Notes: generated from the letters alone by a model not told the origin. A DNA stretch of 64,000 nucleotides from Novosphingobium sediminis (GCF_007991615.1 NZ_BJYR01000018.1:1-64000); one strand, 5' to 3'. Shown: positions 17,168-26,939, counted from the stretch's first letter. Numbers and translations: made by a program.

Positions 17168-18664
17168 TTACTCTCCCCAGCGCTTCAGTGCAGGCTTGGG
17201 CACTGGCACCGTCCGGGCGCGTTCGTAGGCGGCGCCGGCTTCCAGCACGCGCTTGTCGTCCCACTTCGCACCCATGAACGAAAGGCCCATCGGCAGCCCC
17301 TCGACTGCGCCCATCGGCACGGTGAGGTGCGGGTAACCGGAGATCGCGGCGAGGCTGCCCATGCCGACGTCGATTGAATGATCCCCCGTCACGAGATCGA
17401 TTGCCCAGGCCGGCGGCGCGGTGGGGGCGATCAGGAACGAGACGCGGTTGTCGGCCAGCAGCTTGTCGATGCCGTCCACCCCGGCCAGCCGCAACGAGTT
17501 TGCGCGCGCCTTCTGGTAGACCGCAGTGTCGGTCATCGCCTCGGCTTCGTCGAACTCGTCCTGCGGGAACCAGCGGAGTTCTTCCGGGTGCGCCTTGTTG
17601 AAGGCGATGGCATCGGCCAGCGTGCGCGCAGGTGGGGTGTCCTTGAACGAGGACGCCGGGACCGACTGGAGATAGGCGGCCAGATCGGTGCGCAGCTCGT
17701 AGAGCAGCACGGTATATTCATCGCGGCCCATTTCGCCGGGCGGGGTGTAGTCGATGTCGACCAGCACCGCGCCTGCCGCCTTGAGATCATCGAGCGCCTT
17801 GTCGAACAGGGCGATCACCTTGGGATTGTTCCCGACGGCCTTGCGCAGCACGCCGAGTCGAACGCCTTTGAGGCTGGAAGCGGCAAGCCCGGCGGCGAAG
17901 TCGGTCTTGTGCGCATCGGCCTCGGCGGTGGCGGGGTCTGCCGGGTCAGTGCCGGCCATCGCAGTGAGCATGAGGGCTGCATCGCGCACGCTCGTGGTCA
18001 TCGGGCCGACCGTATCCTGGCTATGGCTGATCGGCACGACATGGGTGCGGCTGATCATGCCGACGGTGGGCTTGAAGCCGACAATGCCGTTGAGGGACGC
18101 GGGGCAAGTGATCGAGCCATCGGTCTCGCTGCCGATCGCGCCCCACGCCATCCCCGCCGCAATCGCCGCGCCGCTGCCCGAGGAGGAGCCGCAGGGCGAA
18201 CGATCAAGCGCGTGTGGGTTGCGCGTCTGCCCACCCACCGCGCTCCACCCGCTGGAGGACTGGCCCGAGCGCATGTTGGCCCACTCGGAAAGGTTGGTCT
18301 TGCCCAGCACGACGACACCTGCCGCGCGCAGGCCCACCATGAACGGCGCATCGCGGCCCGCAAAGTTGTCCTTGAGAAGCAGGCTGCCGGCCGTCGTCGG
18401 CATGCGGTCGGCGGTCTCGACGTTGTCCTTGACGAGAATGACCTTGCCGGCGAGCGGCCCCGTCACCGATTTCGCTGCCGCTTCGGCCTTCGCGGCATCG
18501 GGATTGAGCGCGATCACGGCGTTGATTTTCGGTCCCGCCTTGTCGATCGCCTTGATGCGCGCGAGGTAGGTGGCGACGGTTTCCTGTGCATGAACGGCAG
18601 GCGCGGCGAGCGCGGTAGCGGCGAGAAGGACGGCGGAAACGGCTTTGGCGGCAAGTCTGGACAT
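17168..18664 (-). CDS. Exported amidase (amidase-signature family)
   Basis: The 498-residue enzyme starts at an ATG preceded by AGGGG and carries a Sec signal peptide (MSRLAAKAVSAVLLAATALAAPAVHA). The amidase-signature catalytic triad is complete: Lys79 in LVKDN, the cis-Ser in GSSSGSG (residues 159-165) and the nucleophile Ser184 in ETDGSITCPAS. The family hydrolyses amides to acid and ammonia; a periplasmic location suggests use of external amides or peptides. Residues upstream of this start on the same frame belong to the promoter region shared with clpP and look non-coding. It is divergent from clpP and breaks up the usual tig-clpP-clpX row. Confidence 0.9.
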   Translation of the reverse strand: MSRLAAKAVSAVLLAATALAAPAVHAQETVATYLARIKAIDKAGPKINAVIALNPDAAKAEAAAKSVTGPLAGKVILVKDNVETADRMPTTAGSLLLKDNFAGRDAPFMVGLRAAGVVVLGKTNLSEWANMRSGQSSSGWSAVGGQTRNPHALDRSPCGSSSGSGAAIAAGMAWGAIGSETDGSITCPASLNGIVGFKPTVGMISRTHVVPISHSQDTVGPMTTSVRDAALMLTAMAGTDPADPATAEADAHKTDFAAGLAASSLKGVRLGVLRKAVGNNPKVIALFDKALDDLKAAGAVLVDIDYTPPGEMGRDEYTVLLYELRTDLAAYLQSVPASSFKDTPPARTLADAIAFNKAHPEELRWFPQDEFDEAEAMTDTAVYQKARANSLRLAGVDGIDKLLADNRVSFLIAPTAPPAWAIDLVTGDHSIDVGMGSLAAISGYPHLTVPMGAVEGLPMGLSFMGAKWDDKRVLEAGAAYERARTVPVPKPALKRWGE

Positions 18665-18802
18665 GGAGCACCCCTGACGAATTTGAGGGGAAGCTGCGGC
18701 GAACGGTGCGCCTGTGCAAGCGCATGGAGGGGCAATTCGGGCCGATTTCGCCGATCTTGCACCACTTTTCTCCGCTAGTTCTTCGGATGCGCGGTTAACG
18801 CC

Positions 18803-18833
18803 CTTGAACATCCCGTCGTGGCACGCGACATAG
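18803..18833 (+). promoter_or_regulatory. Possible heat-shock (sigma-32) promoter of clpP
   Basis: CTTGAA at 18803-18808 and GACATA at 18827-18832, about 18 bases apart, resemble the CTTGAA/CCCATNT elements used by alphaproteobacterial RpoH. The -10 match is weak, so this is a candidate only; rpoH itself is at 26940. Confidence 0.3.
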
Positions 18834-18857
18834 GTCAGGCTTAGCAAAGAGGACTCC

Positions 18858-19568
18858 ATGCTCGATCTTTACGGCGCACACGGCGCATCGGTTTACGGCA
18901 ATCAGGGACGCTTCACCCAGGATCCCATCACCGGGGCGCTCGTGCCGGTGGTGGTCGAGCAGACCAGCCGCGGCGAACGCAGCTTCGATATCTTCTCGCG
19001 CCTGCTGCGCGAACGCATCGTTTTCGTGACGGGCGAGGTCGAGGATCACATGGCTTCGCTGATCGTGGCGCAGCTGCTGTTCCTTGAGAGCGAGAACCCC
19101 TCGAAGGACATCGCGATGTACATCAACTCGCCCGGCGGCGTGGTGACGGCTGGCCTCGCGATCTACGATACGATGCAGTACATCCGCCCGCGCGTCTCGA
19201 CCGTGTGCATCGGCCAGGCTGCTTCGATGGGCAGCTTCCTGCTCGCTGCGGGTGAGCCGGGCATGCGCATCGCGCTCCCCAACGCGCGCATCATGGTCCA
19301 CCAGCCCTCGGGCGGCGCGCGCGGCATGGCCTCGGATATCGAGATCCAGGCGCGTGAAATCCTGCGCATGCGCTCGCGCATGAACGACCTTTATGTGAAG
19401 TTCACCGGCCGTTCGCTCGAGGAAATCGAGAAGGCGATGGACCGCGATACCTTCCTCGAAGCCGATGAAGCGCTGAAGTTCGGACTCGTCGACAAGGTCT
19501 ACGAATCGCGGCCTGCATCGGAGCAGACCGGAGTCGAGGATGGTTCGGGCGGCGCGCCCACTGCATGA
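18858..19568 (+). CDS. clpP: ATP-dependent Clp protease proteolytic subunit
   Basis: The 236-residue peptidase has the catalytic Ser123 in GQAASMGS, His148 in MVHQPSGG and the Asp in the MDRDTF segment, forming the ClpP triad. The oxyanion segment SPGGVVTAG (91-99) is present. It is somewhat longer than E. coli ClpP, with an N-terminal propeptide-like region and an acidic C-terminal extension. It assembles as a double heptamer and works with ClpX, which follows after 147 bases. Start ATG is preceded by AAAGAGGA. Confidence 0.96.
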   Translation: MLDLYGAHGASVYGNQGRFTQDPITGALVPVVVEQTSRGERSFDIFSRLLRERIVFVTGEVEDHMASLIVAQLLFLESENPSKDIAMYINSPGGVVTAGLAIYDTMQYIRPRVSTVCIGQAASMGSFLLAAGEPGMRIALPNARIMVHQPSGGARGMASDIEIQAREILRMRSRMNDLYVKFTGRSLEEIEKAMDRDTFLEADEALKFGLVDKVYESRPASEQTGVEDGSGGAPTA

Positions 19569-19715
19569 TTAGGGCCTGAATCCAATATTTTGCCCTAAAA
19601 TGACAGGATATTGGGTCAGGGATTGTTCGCTATTTTCGTGTTCGGTTGATTAATGCCCTCCGGGTAGTAGGATAATCGGGCCCGCCCCTCGTGGAGGGGC
19701 GTCTGGGATACAGGA

Positions 19716-20972
<1,257 letters not shown>

Positions 20973-20998
20973 TCAGCCGCTCTCACCGAGTGAACATT

Positions 20999-21037
20999 GA
21001 TCGCCCGCTGGTGGAAGCCAGCGGGCGATCTGCTTTT
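20999..21037 (+). terminator. Strong terminator after clpX
   Basis: A perfect 13-base stem, GATCGCCCGCTGG at 20999-21011 with CCAGCGGGCGATC at 21018-21030, is followed by TGCTTTT. It separates clpX from the converging superoxide dismutase gene. Confidence 0.85.
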
Positions 21038-21045
21038 GCGGTGTC

Positions 21046-21753
21046 TTAGACCGCCACCTTCGCAAACCGCGCATCTGCAGCCGCCCACGTTGCGGCGGCC
21101 ATGAAGGCGTCGACGTAGGCGGCGGCCTTGGCACCGTAGTCCATGGCGTAGGCGTGTTCGTACATGTCCATCGCGAGGATCGGCACGCCGCCCGCAAGGG
21201 TCTGGGTGTGGTCGTTCGCCCACTGGTTGGTAAGGCGGCCATCGTGCGGGGACCATTGCAACAGCACCCAGCCCGAGCCGCCGCCGAGCGCCTTGCCCAT
21301 CGCGGAAAACTCCGCCGCCCAGCGCGCGAAGCTGCCGAAATCACGCTCGATTGCGGCGCCCAGTTTCGCGCCCGGTTTGCCGCCGGTGCCGAGGCACGAG
21401 AAGTAGACTTCGTGGAGGATCATCGAGTTCCATGCGAGCAGTTCCTCGCGCTTCAGGCCATTGAGCATGAAGCCGGGCGCGGTCGCCATGTCGAGCTTGG
21501 CAAGTTCGCCCTTGATTGCGCCGATGCGCTTTACCGCGCCGACGTAGTTGTTGTCGTGGTGGCTGGTGAGGAGCTTGGCGGAAAGGCCGGGGATCGTGGC
21601 CGGATCGAACGGCAGCGGAGCGGGTGCGGGCGCGAACACCGGGCCGATGGGAGCGGGTGCGGTCTGGGCGGCAGCAGGCAGCGCGCTGGCGGCAGCGGCG
21701 GTGAGAGCGGCGGTCAGGGCAGTGCGGCGATCGAGGGAACTGGCAACAGACAT
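21046..21753 (-). CDS. Exported Fe/Mn superoxide dismutase-like protein (Tat signal)
   Basis: The 235-residue product starts at an ATG preceded by AGGAG and has a twin-arginine-type signal (DRRTALTAALTAAAAS), so it should fold in the cytoplasm and act in the periplasm. The SOD core is recognisable: LLAWNSMILHEVYF supplies one metal His, and DMYEHAYAMDYG supplies the Asp and the last His. The first helix, normally H-x3-H-x3-Y with the first His binding metal, reads KLLTSHHDNNY; by this spacing the first ligand aligns with Leu. Either an adjacent His substitutes or the metal site is altered. It is monocistronic. Confidence 0.82.
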   Translation of the reverse strand: MSVASSLDRRTALTAALTAAAASALPAAAQTAPAPIGPVFAPAPAPLPFDPATIPGLSAKLLTSHHDNNYVGAVKRIGAIKGELAKLDMATAPGFMLNGLKREELLAWNSMILHEVYFSCLGTGGKPGAKLGAAIERDFGSFARWAAEFSAMGKALGGGSGWVLLQWSPHDGRLTNQWANDHTQTLAGGVPILAMDMYEHAYAMDYGAKAAAYVDAFMAAATWAAADARFAKVAV

Positions 21754-21821
21754 GGGGGAGGCTCCTACCTGGGGCATGGCAAGAGAGTATCGGCCCCCGC
21801 GCGGGGTTGTCCAGCGCCCTC

Positions 21822-22781
21822 CTAGGCGACTTGCGCGCGCGGCTGGCAGGCGGGCGCGCAGGCGTGACCGGCGTGGTCGGTCGTCTCGATCTGGACTGTG
21901 GCGTGGCAGATGCCGAAGTCGTGCTCCAGCGTGCGGGCGAGGACGGTCAGGAAGGCATCGCCGGGGTGGCCGGCCGGCATCACGAGATGCGCGGTCATCG
22001 CGGTCTCGGTCGTGCTCATCGGCCAGATATGGAGATCGTGGACCGCGCTGACGCCTGGCAGTGCCTCCAGATGATGCTCGACAGCGTGGCAATCGACCGA
22101 GGCGGGCACGGCGTGAAGGCCCATCTTGAGCGAATCCTTGGCAAGGCCCCACGTGCCCCATGCGATCACGCCAACAATGACGAGGCTGGTGGCGGGATCG
22201 ATCCACCACGCGCCAGTCAACGCGATCAGCGCGCCTGCACCGACTACACCGGCAGAAACCGCTGCGTCCGAGGCCATGTGGAGGTAGGCGCCGCGAATGT
22301 TGATGTCGTGCTCCCGCCCGCGCAGGAAGAGGAGCGCGGTCAGCGTGTTGATCGCGATGCCTATCGCGGCAACGATCATGACCGGCCCGGCTGCTACCGG
22401 TTCCGGTGCAATCAGGCGGTGGATCGTCTCGACAAGGATCGCTCCCAGCGCGAGCATCAGCAGCGCGGCGTTGAACAGCGCGGCGAGGATCGAACTCGAC
22501 TTGTAGCCATATGTGAAGCGCGCCGAGGGCGGGCGGGCTGCCAGCACGCTGGCTGCCCAGGCCACGGCGAGGCTGAGCACATCGGAAAGGTTGTGGCCCG
22601 CATCGGCAACGAGCGCCATCGAACCGGCGAGAATGCCGTATGTCGCCTCGATCAGGACAAAGCCGGAATTGAGCGCGATGCCGATGGCGAAGGCGCGGCC
22701 GAAGCTGGCGGGGGCGTGATGGTGATGCCCGTGGCCATGCCCATGATGATGGTCGTGGTGGTGATGATGCGCGCCGGACAT
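21822..22781 (-). CDS. Cation diffusion facilitator metal exporter
   Basis: The 319-residue protein starts with a striking His-rich stretch (HHHHHDHHHGHGHGHHHH, residues 5-22) that would collect metal ions, followed by six membrane segments. The intramembrane metal site motifs are present: LVADAGHNLSDV in helix 2 and HMASDAAVSAGV in helix 5. The C-terminal cytoplasmic domain has VHDLHIWPMS and more His. CDF proteins exchange Zn2+, Co2+, Cd2+ or related ions for protons; a Zn/Co/Ni-type substrate is likely from the His cluster. AGGAAG precedes the start. It lies just downstream of rnpB. Confidence 0.93.
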   Translation of the reverse strand: MSGAHHHHHDHHHGHGHGHHHHAPASFGRAFAIGIALNSGFVLIEATYGILAGSMALVADAGHNLSDVLSLAVAWAASVLAARPPSARFTYGYKSSSILAALFNAALLMLALGAILVETIHRLIAPEPVAAGPVMIVAAIGIAINTLTALLFLRGREHDINIRGAYLHMASDAAVSAGVVGAGALIALTGAWWIDPATSLVIVGVIAWGTWGLAKDSLKMGLHAVPASVDCHAVEHHLEALPGVSAVHDLHIWPMSTTETAMTAHLVMPAGHPGDAFLTVLARTLEHDFGICHATVQIETTDHAGHACAPACQPRAQVA

Positions 22782-22840
22782 TTGCCGCTTCCTAGCGCCT
22801 CACGTCGGCGTAGGAAAACGGTTTGATCGTGTTGATACAA

Positions 22841-23275
22841 TTGCCAGGGGGCCTGTAAGCCGGGTTCTGTAGCGCGGACGGTATCGCACAAGTCGACCGT
22901 ATCCGCACTGGCAGCCATTCCTCTAGGCGGCCCGTTGCCGAGCGCGCTCAAGCGACCAACCCGGACTGCTGGCCCGAAACAGGCCTGCTCCTAAGAGCGC
23001 GCAGTCCCTATTCGGTCTTGCTCCGGGTGGGGTTTGCCATGCCGCTCCTGTTGCCAGTCGCGCGGTGCGCTCTTGCCGCACCCTTTCACCCTTGCTGCCC
23101 ATTCCTGGGTTAGCGGTCTGCTCTCTGTGGCACTTTCCCTTGCCCCGGACTAGGTCCGTGACCGGCGGGCGTTACCCGCCACCCTTGTTTCGTGGAGCCC
23201 GGACTTTCCTCGGCCCCGCTATCCTTCGACAAGCTCAGGATGAGCGGGAACGCGGCTGCCCGGCCCCCTGGCGAG
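22841..23275 (-). ncRNA. rnpB: RNase P RNA, bacterial type A
   Basis: Read on the minus strand, the RNA begins with a P1 strand GCCAGGGGGCC (complement of about 23262-23272), contains the universal P4 core GAGGAAAGTCCGGGCTCC, the GGGTGAAAGGGTGCGG region and the 3' signature ACAGAACCCGGCTTACAGG, and ends with the P1 partner GGCCCCCTGGC (complement of about 22843-22853). It is the catalytic RNA that matures tRNA 5' ends. Ends are set by the P1 pairing and are uncertain by a few bases. The P3 hairpin is built from an interspersed repeat (see 23219-23247). The 5' end lies only a few bases after the stop of the AmpD-like gene. Confidence 0.93.
23219..23247 (+). repeat. Interspersed repeat (family A) inside the P3 helix of rnpB
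   Basis: ATCCTTCGACAAGCTCAGGA (23221-23240) plus flanks is a near-perfect copy of the chromosomal repeat. In the RNA it forms the distal part of the P3 hairpin: CCCGCT pairs with AGCGGG and ATCCT with AGGAT, between P2 and the conserved P4 strand. Confidence 0.75.
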
Positions 23276-23278
23276 GGG

Positions 23279-23983
23279 TCACCTAGCACGCCCGACGTCG
23301 CGTTCCAACAAAAGCTCGAACAGCAGCGCGCCGATCTGCCCGTCGACCTCACCATCGATGCGCGAGGGGCGCCAGCGGCGCTGGAAGGCGCGGACGGCAG
23401 CTTCGGGATCGGTGATATCGTACCCGAAGCGTTCGAGCGCGAGGTAGAAGGCGCCGGGGTTGTCGAACACCAGCTGGATCGCGAGCTTGGGCTTGGCGAG
23501 CGCCAGCCGGTAGCGCGCGAGGAGATCCCACGGGAACAGCTCGCCCGGATCCTCCTTGCGCGCCGGGGCGATGTCCGAGTGGCCGACGATATTGGCGCGG
23601 GGGATATCGTGGCGCTTCACGATATCGGCCAGCAGCGGGAGCAGCGCTTCCATCTGGGCCTCGGGAAAGGGCCTATAGCCGAACTCGTGGCCCGGATTGA
23701 CGAGCTCGATACCAATGCTTGCGGAGTTCACATCGGTAATCCCGCGCCAAGACGAGCGGCCCGCATGCCAGGCGCGCTTGGCTTCGTCGACGAGGCGGAT
23801 AACGGTGCCATCTTCGTCGATCATGTAGTGCGCGGAAACTTCTGCGGCGGGATCACACAGCCGTTCAAGTGCTTCGGCGGCGGTGCGCATGCCGGTGTAG
23901 TGCAGGACCACCATCGAAACGGGCAGCTTGCGCTCGTTCCAGTTGGGCGAGGGGACCTCGCGGTGGACCAGCCAACGGTTCAT
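23279..23983 (-). CDS. AmpD-family N-acetylmuramoyl-L-alanine amidase
   Basis: The 234-residue enzyme has an Amidase_2 domain: the zinc ligands are the His of VVLHYTG near residue 28, and the His and downstream residues of VGHSDIAPARKEDPGELF near 133-150; the Glu in IGIELVNPG is also typical. A C-terminal segment (about 170-225, ERFGYDITDPEAAVRAFQRRW) resembles a peptidoglycan-binding type 1 domain. It cleaves the amide between muramic acid and peptide, either in recycling or wall remodelling. No clear signal peptide, so a cytoplasmic recycling role is possible. It follows chpT by 15 bases and ends immediately before rnpB. Confidence 0.9.
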   Translation of the reverse strand: MNRWLVHREVPSPNWNERKLPVSMVVLHYTGMRTAAEALERLCDPAAEVSAHYMIDEDGTVIRLVDEAKRAWHAGRSSWRGITDVNSASIGIELVNPGHEFGYRPFPEAQMEALLPLLADIVKRHDIPRANIVGHSDIAPARKEDPGELFPWDLLARYRLALAKPKLAIQLVFDNPGAFYLALERFGYDITDPEAAVRAFQRRWRPSRIDGEVDGQIGALLFELLLERDVGRAR

Positions 23984-23998
23984 CGGCGCTCTCGATCC

Positions 23999-24655
23999 TC
24001 AGGCGGCAGCCGGCAGCATCGCCCCCATGACGAGAGCTTCTGGCGCGGCGTGGTACTGGATCGTGCCGCCGATCGCGTCGACCAGCTGGCGCAGCATCGC
24101 GGCGGGCGCGGTGCGGCTGGAGAGCTCTTCCGGCGGCAGGTGGCCTTCGAGCGCGAGGCCGACATTGCGATCGAACACGACGCGGGCGCCGGTGGCGCGG
24201 ATCACGATTTCGCTGCAGGGCTTTGCGCCATCGGTGCGCAGTTCGGCGGCGATATCGAGCGTGCCGCCGCGCACCAGCGCCTCGATGCCGATCAGCGCGA
24301 GGTTGAGCAGGGTCTTCACCGCAGGCTTGGGCAGGCTGTCTCCGGAGAGCGCCCAGTTGGCCTGGATGCGGCCATTGTTGCCGACCAGCGCATCGATCAG
24401 CGCGCGCGGTTCGGCCAGCGGAACCATATCGCCGAAGCCGCCCGCCGCCCCGAAGGCGAGGCGGAAGAAGCGCAGCTTGTCCGCCGAAATGCGCGCGCTC
24501 TGCTCCAGTAGCTCGAAACACTTTTGGCGCATTTCGGGGTCCTTCTCCTCGGCGAGGAGTTCAAGACCATTGGTGAGCGCGCCGACGGGGGAGAGCATGT
24601 CGTGGCACAGGCGCGAGCAAAGCAGGCTGGCGAGATCGAGCGAATCGGTGGTCAT
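23999..24655 (-). CDS. chpT: Histidine phosphotransferase ChpT
   Basis: The 218-residue protein starts MTTDSLDLASLLCSRLCHDMLSPVGAL; His18 in CHDMLSPVGAL is the phospho-accepting residue of the DHp-like helix. The remainder is a degenerate ATPase-like domain (NLALIGIEALVRGGTLDI) without ATP motifs, as in ChpT. In Caulobacter, ChpT passes phosphate from the CckA kinase to CtrA and CpdR, linking to ClpXP control of the cell cycle. A longer frame upstream is open but non-conserved in character, so this start is preferred even though its ribosome site is weak. Neighbours ampD and rnpB lie downstream. Confidence 0.92.
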   Translation of the reverse strand: MTTDSLDLASLLCSRLCHDMLSPVGALTNGLELLAEEKDPEMRQKCFELLEQSARISADKLRFFRLAFGAAGGFGDMVPLAEPRALIDALVGNNGRIQANWALSGDSLPKPAVKTLLNLALIGIEALVRGGTLDIAAELRTDGAKPCSEIVIRATGARVVFDRNVGLALEGHLPPEELSSRTAPAAMLRQLVDAIGGTIQYHAAPEALVMGAMLPAAA

Positions 24656-24798
24656 GTTCAGAATTCGGGCCTTTTCGCTGAATAGGTTGACACAGTTGAC
24701 ACTGTCCTGAGGGAAACGCGCGGGGGCCCAGCCGGAGCCGCGGCGAACCCGTCGCGAAGCGCAGAGGCAAGGGTCGGGCATGACATCACTAACCTGCC

Positions 24799-25584
24799 TT
24801 AACTCTCCTTGATCGCATAGGAAAGCGCTTCGAACCCTGATGGCGCATCGCGCCAAAGGCTGATTTCGCCAGCCGCGGCAATCGCCCAGATCCGCCCATC
24901 GCCCGCGGCCATGGCGGCGTCGGTCGCGGAGGGGCGGGCAAGGCCATTGGGGTGCGAGTGGAAATAACCGACGAGTTGCGGGCCGCCCGCCCGCGCGGCC
25001 TTGTGCGCGGGGATCAGCGCTGCGGGATCGATCTCGAAGTGGCGTGCCGGTTCGGGGTGGACATTGGCGGTGGGCTGGGCCGCTACGATATGGGTCGGAG
25101 TGCCGAGTAGGAGGCCGCAGGCTTCGTTGGGCACTGCCTTGGCTGCGGCGTGCAAGATTGCGGCATGGGCGGATGGGGTAAGGGTTATGGGGGCTGGCGT
25201 TGTGAGCGGTGGTTCGACAAGCTCACCACGAGCGGTTCTTTGTTTTTCAGTGAGATTTACCCCGCCCCGCTCATCCTGAGCTTGTCGAAGGATGTTGGCG
25301 CTACCCCGCCGGTTGCGGGCCAGTTCGGAAACCAGCTCCCAATCTCCCGCAATCAGCGCTTCCTTCTTCGCCCGGCTCCACCCCTTCAGCTTGCGTTCGG
25401 CCGCAAACGCCTCATCACGTGTTGCGAAGCGTTCTGACCAGACAAGGGTTACCGGACGGCGGCGCGCGGTGTAGCCGCCGGTGGTGCCGGCCTCATGCTG
25501 GCCGATGCGCTGTTCCAGATTGTCAGTGTGTCCGGCGTAGTAGGAGCCATCAGCGCAGCGGACGAGGTAGGCATGGAAGTCCAT
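24799..25584 (-). CDS. GIY-YIG nuclease / JAMM metalloprotease fusion with repeat-derived linker
   Basis: One 261-residue frame joins two domains that are normally separate genes. Residues 1-90 form a GIY-YIG (UPF0213-like) domain: YLVRCADGSYYAG, Arg26 in LEQRIGQH and Glu63 in AFAAERKLKGW. Residues 130-261 form a Mov34/M67 JAMM domain with Glu154 and a complete zinc motif H209-S-H211-x7-S219-x2-D222. The linker, about residues 97-127, is encoded by two copies of the interspersed repeat (it contains LRQAQDERGG and RGELVEPP, typical translations of that repeat). No start codon or ribosome site is seen for a separate JAMM gene. Function of the pair is unknown. Confidence 0.8.
   Translation of the reverse strand: MDFHAYLVRCADGSYYAGHTDNLEQRIGQHEAGTTGGYTARRRPVTLVWSERFATRDEAFAAERKLKGWSRAKKEALIAGDWELVSELARNRRGSANILRQAQDERGGVNLTEKQRTARGELVEPPLTTPAPITLTPSAHAAILHAAAKAVPNEACGLLLGTPTHIVAAQPTANVHPEPARHFEIDPAALIPAHKAARAGGPQLVGYFHSHPNGLARPSATDAAMAAGDGRIWAIAAAGEISLWRDAPSGFEALSYAIKES
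25207..25293. repeat. Two family A repeats inside a coding linker
   Basis: A variant copy GGTTCGACAAGCTCACCACG lies at 25211-25230 and a reverse-oriented standard copy (CCGCTCATCCTGAGCTTGTC and following bases) at 25265-25293. Both are read in frame as the linker of the GIY-YIG/JAMM protein. Confidence 0.75.
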
Positions 25585-25617
25585 GCTGCTGGGCTAGCGC
25601 GGTGTGAGGTGCTTCGT

Positions 25618-25709
25618 CCATCGACAAGCTCAGGATGAGCTCAGCATAAGCGGGACTTGTGTGTTCTGCATAACCAAACCCCGCTCATCCTGAGCCTGTC
25701 GAAGGATGC
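25618..25709. repeat. Inverted pair of family A repeats upstream of rluD
   Basis: A forward copy (CATCGACAAGCTCAGGATGA, 25618-25637) and a reverse copy (CCGCTCATCCTGAGCCTGTC and following bases, 25679-25709) flank about 40 bases. They fill the divergent space between the fusion gene and rluD and could form a long hairpin. Confidence 0.7.
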
Positions 25710-25773
25710 TGGCTCGACGGTCGGGTCTCAAACTCTTGCCCCCCCGGCCTCCACCCCCCATATCGCACCAACC

Positions 25774-26727
25774 ATGGGGGCATGTGAAACGATCATCGAG
25801 GGCGTCATTCCAGCCGGCGGGCTGCGGCTCGACCGGGCGCTGGCGGATGTCTCGGGCCTCTCGCGCGAGCGGGTCAAGGCGCTGATGGACGAAGGCCGGG
25901 TGGCGCTGGCCGGGAAGACCGCGGCGCAGGCTTCGCTCAAGCCAGCCGAAGGCACGCCCTTCACCATCCGCGTCCCCGAAGCCGTGCCTGCCGAAGCGGC
26001 GGCGCAGGATATTCCGCTGAGTGTGGTTTACGAAGACGCGCACCTGATCGTCATCGACAAGCCGGCGGGGCTGGTGGTGCATCCGGCGGCGGGCAATGCC
26101 GATGGCACGCTGGTCAACGCGCTGCTGCATCATTGCCGGGGCCAGCTTTCGGGCATCGGCGGTGTGGCGCGGCCGGGGATCGTGCACCGGATCGACAAGG
26201 ATACTTCGGGGTTACTGGTCGTCGCCAAGACCGATGCGGCGCACGAGGGGCTGGCAAAGCAGTTTGCCGACCATTCGATCCACCGCGTTTACAAGGCTGT
26301 GACGACCGGGGTGCCCGTGCCCGCTTCCGGCACGGTGCGCGGCGCGATCGGGCGCAGCGACCAGGACCGCAAGAAGATGGCGCTGGTGGCGGATGGGCGC
26401 GGCAAGCACGCGGTAACGCATTACCGGACCATTGAAGTGTTGAGCGGCGCCGCGCTGATCGAATGCCGGCTCGAGACTGGGCGAACCCACCAGGTGCGCG
26501 TTCACCTTGCATCAATCGGCCATGCGCTAGTGGGGGATCCTGTCTATGGACGTCCATCTTCCCAGCACAAGCCATTGCTCGCCCGGCTCGGCTTTCGCCG
26601 GCAGGCCCTGCACGCCGCCGAGCTTGGCTTCATCCACCCGGCGAGCGGCGAGTCGGTGCGCTTCACCAGCCCGACGCCCGTCGATCTCAGCACGCTCATT
26701 GTCGAACTGGGAGGGCATGGTGGCTGA
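25774..26727 (+). CDS. rluD: 23S rRNA pseudouridine synthase, RluD family
   Basis: From the ATG at 25774 the protein is 317 residues: an S4 RNA-binding domain (LRLDRALADVSGLSRERVKALMDEGRV, beginning about residue 14) followed by the catalytic domain with the active Asp in HRIDKDTSGLLV and the RTHQVRVHLA motif. It isomerises uridines in helix 69 of 23S rRNA in the RluD case. An in-frame ATG at 25657 would make the protein start with repeat-encoded residues (LILSLSKD), which is unlikely to be real. No clear ribosome site is visible at 25774. Other RluA-family members differ mainly in substrate, so the exact target is inferred. Confidence 0.9.
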   Translation: MGACETIIEGVIPAGGLRLDRALADVSGLSRERVKALMDEGRVALAGKTAAQASLKPAEGTPFTIRVPEAVPAEAAAQDIPLSVVYEDAHLIVIDKPAGLVVHPAAGNADGTLVNALLHHCRGQLSGIGGVARPGIVHRIDKDTSGLLVVAKTDAAHEGLAKQFADHSIHRVYKAVTTGVPVPASGTVRGAIGRSDQDRKKMALVADGRGKHAVTHYRTIEVLSGAALIECRLETGRTHQVRVHLASIGHALVGDPVYGRPSSQHKPLLARLGFRRQALHAAELGFIHPASGESVRFTSPTPVDLSTLIVELGGHGG

Positions 26728-26939
26728 CGGCGCTCTATGGATCAAAGGTGCAATGCCCCAAAAACGCGCTGTATCGAATGGCGCTACGTGGGCGAATAGT
26801 TTTGCTGTGTGGCACGACTCGCAGGCCTCCGATATACCGGAACAAGCCGCGAACGTATCGCGACACAGCCTTGGCCGGGTTAGGCCTATGAGGTTCGCGC
26901 CCCCTCCCTCTCCCAGCGGGCGCGGCGAAAGGATGTGTT

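Noticed and set aside
25657..25773. Upstream in-frame start of rluD
   Set aside because: It would place repeat-encoded residues and a Pro/Thr-rich stretch before the S4 domain; the ATG at 25774 fits family lengths.
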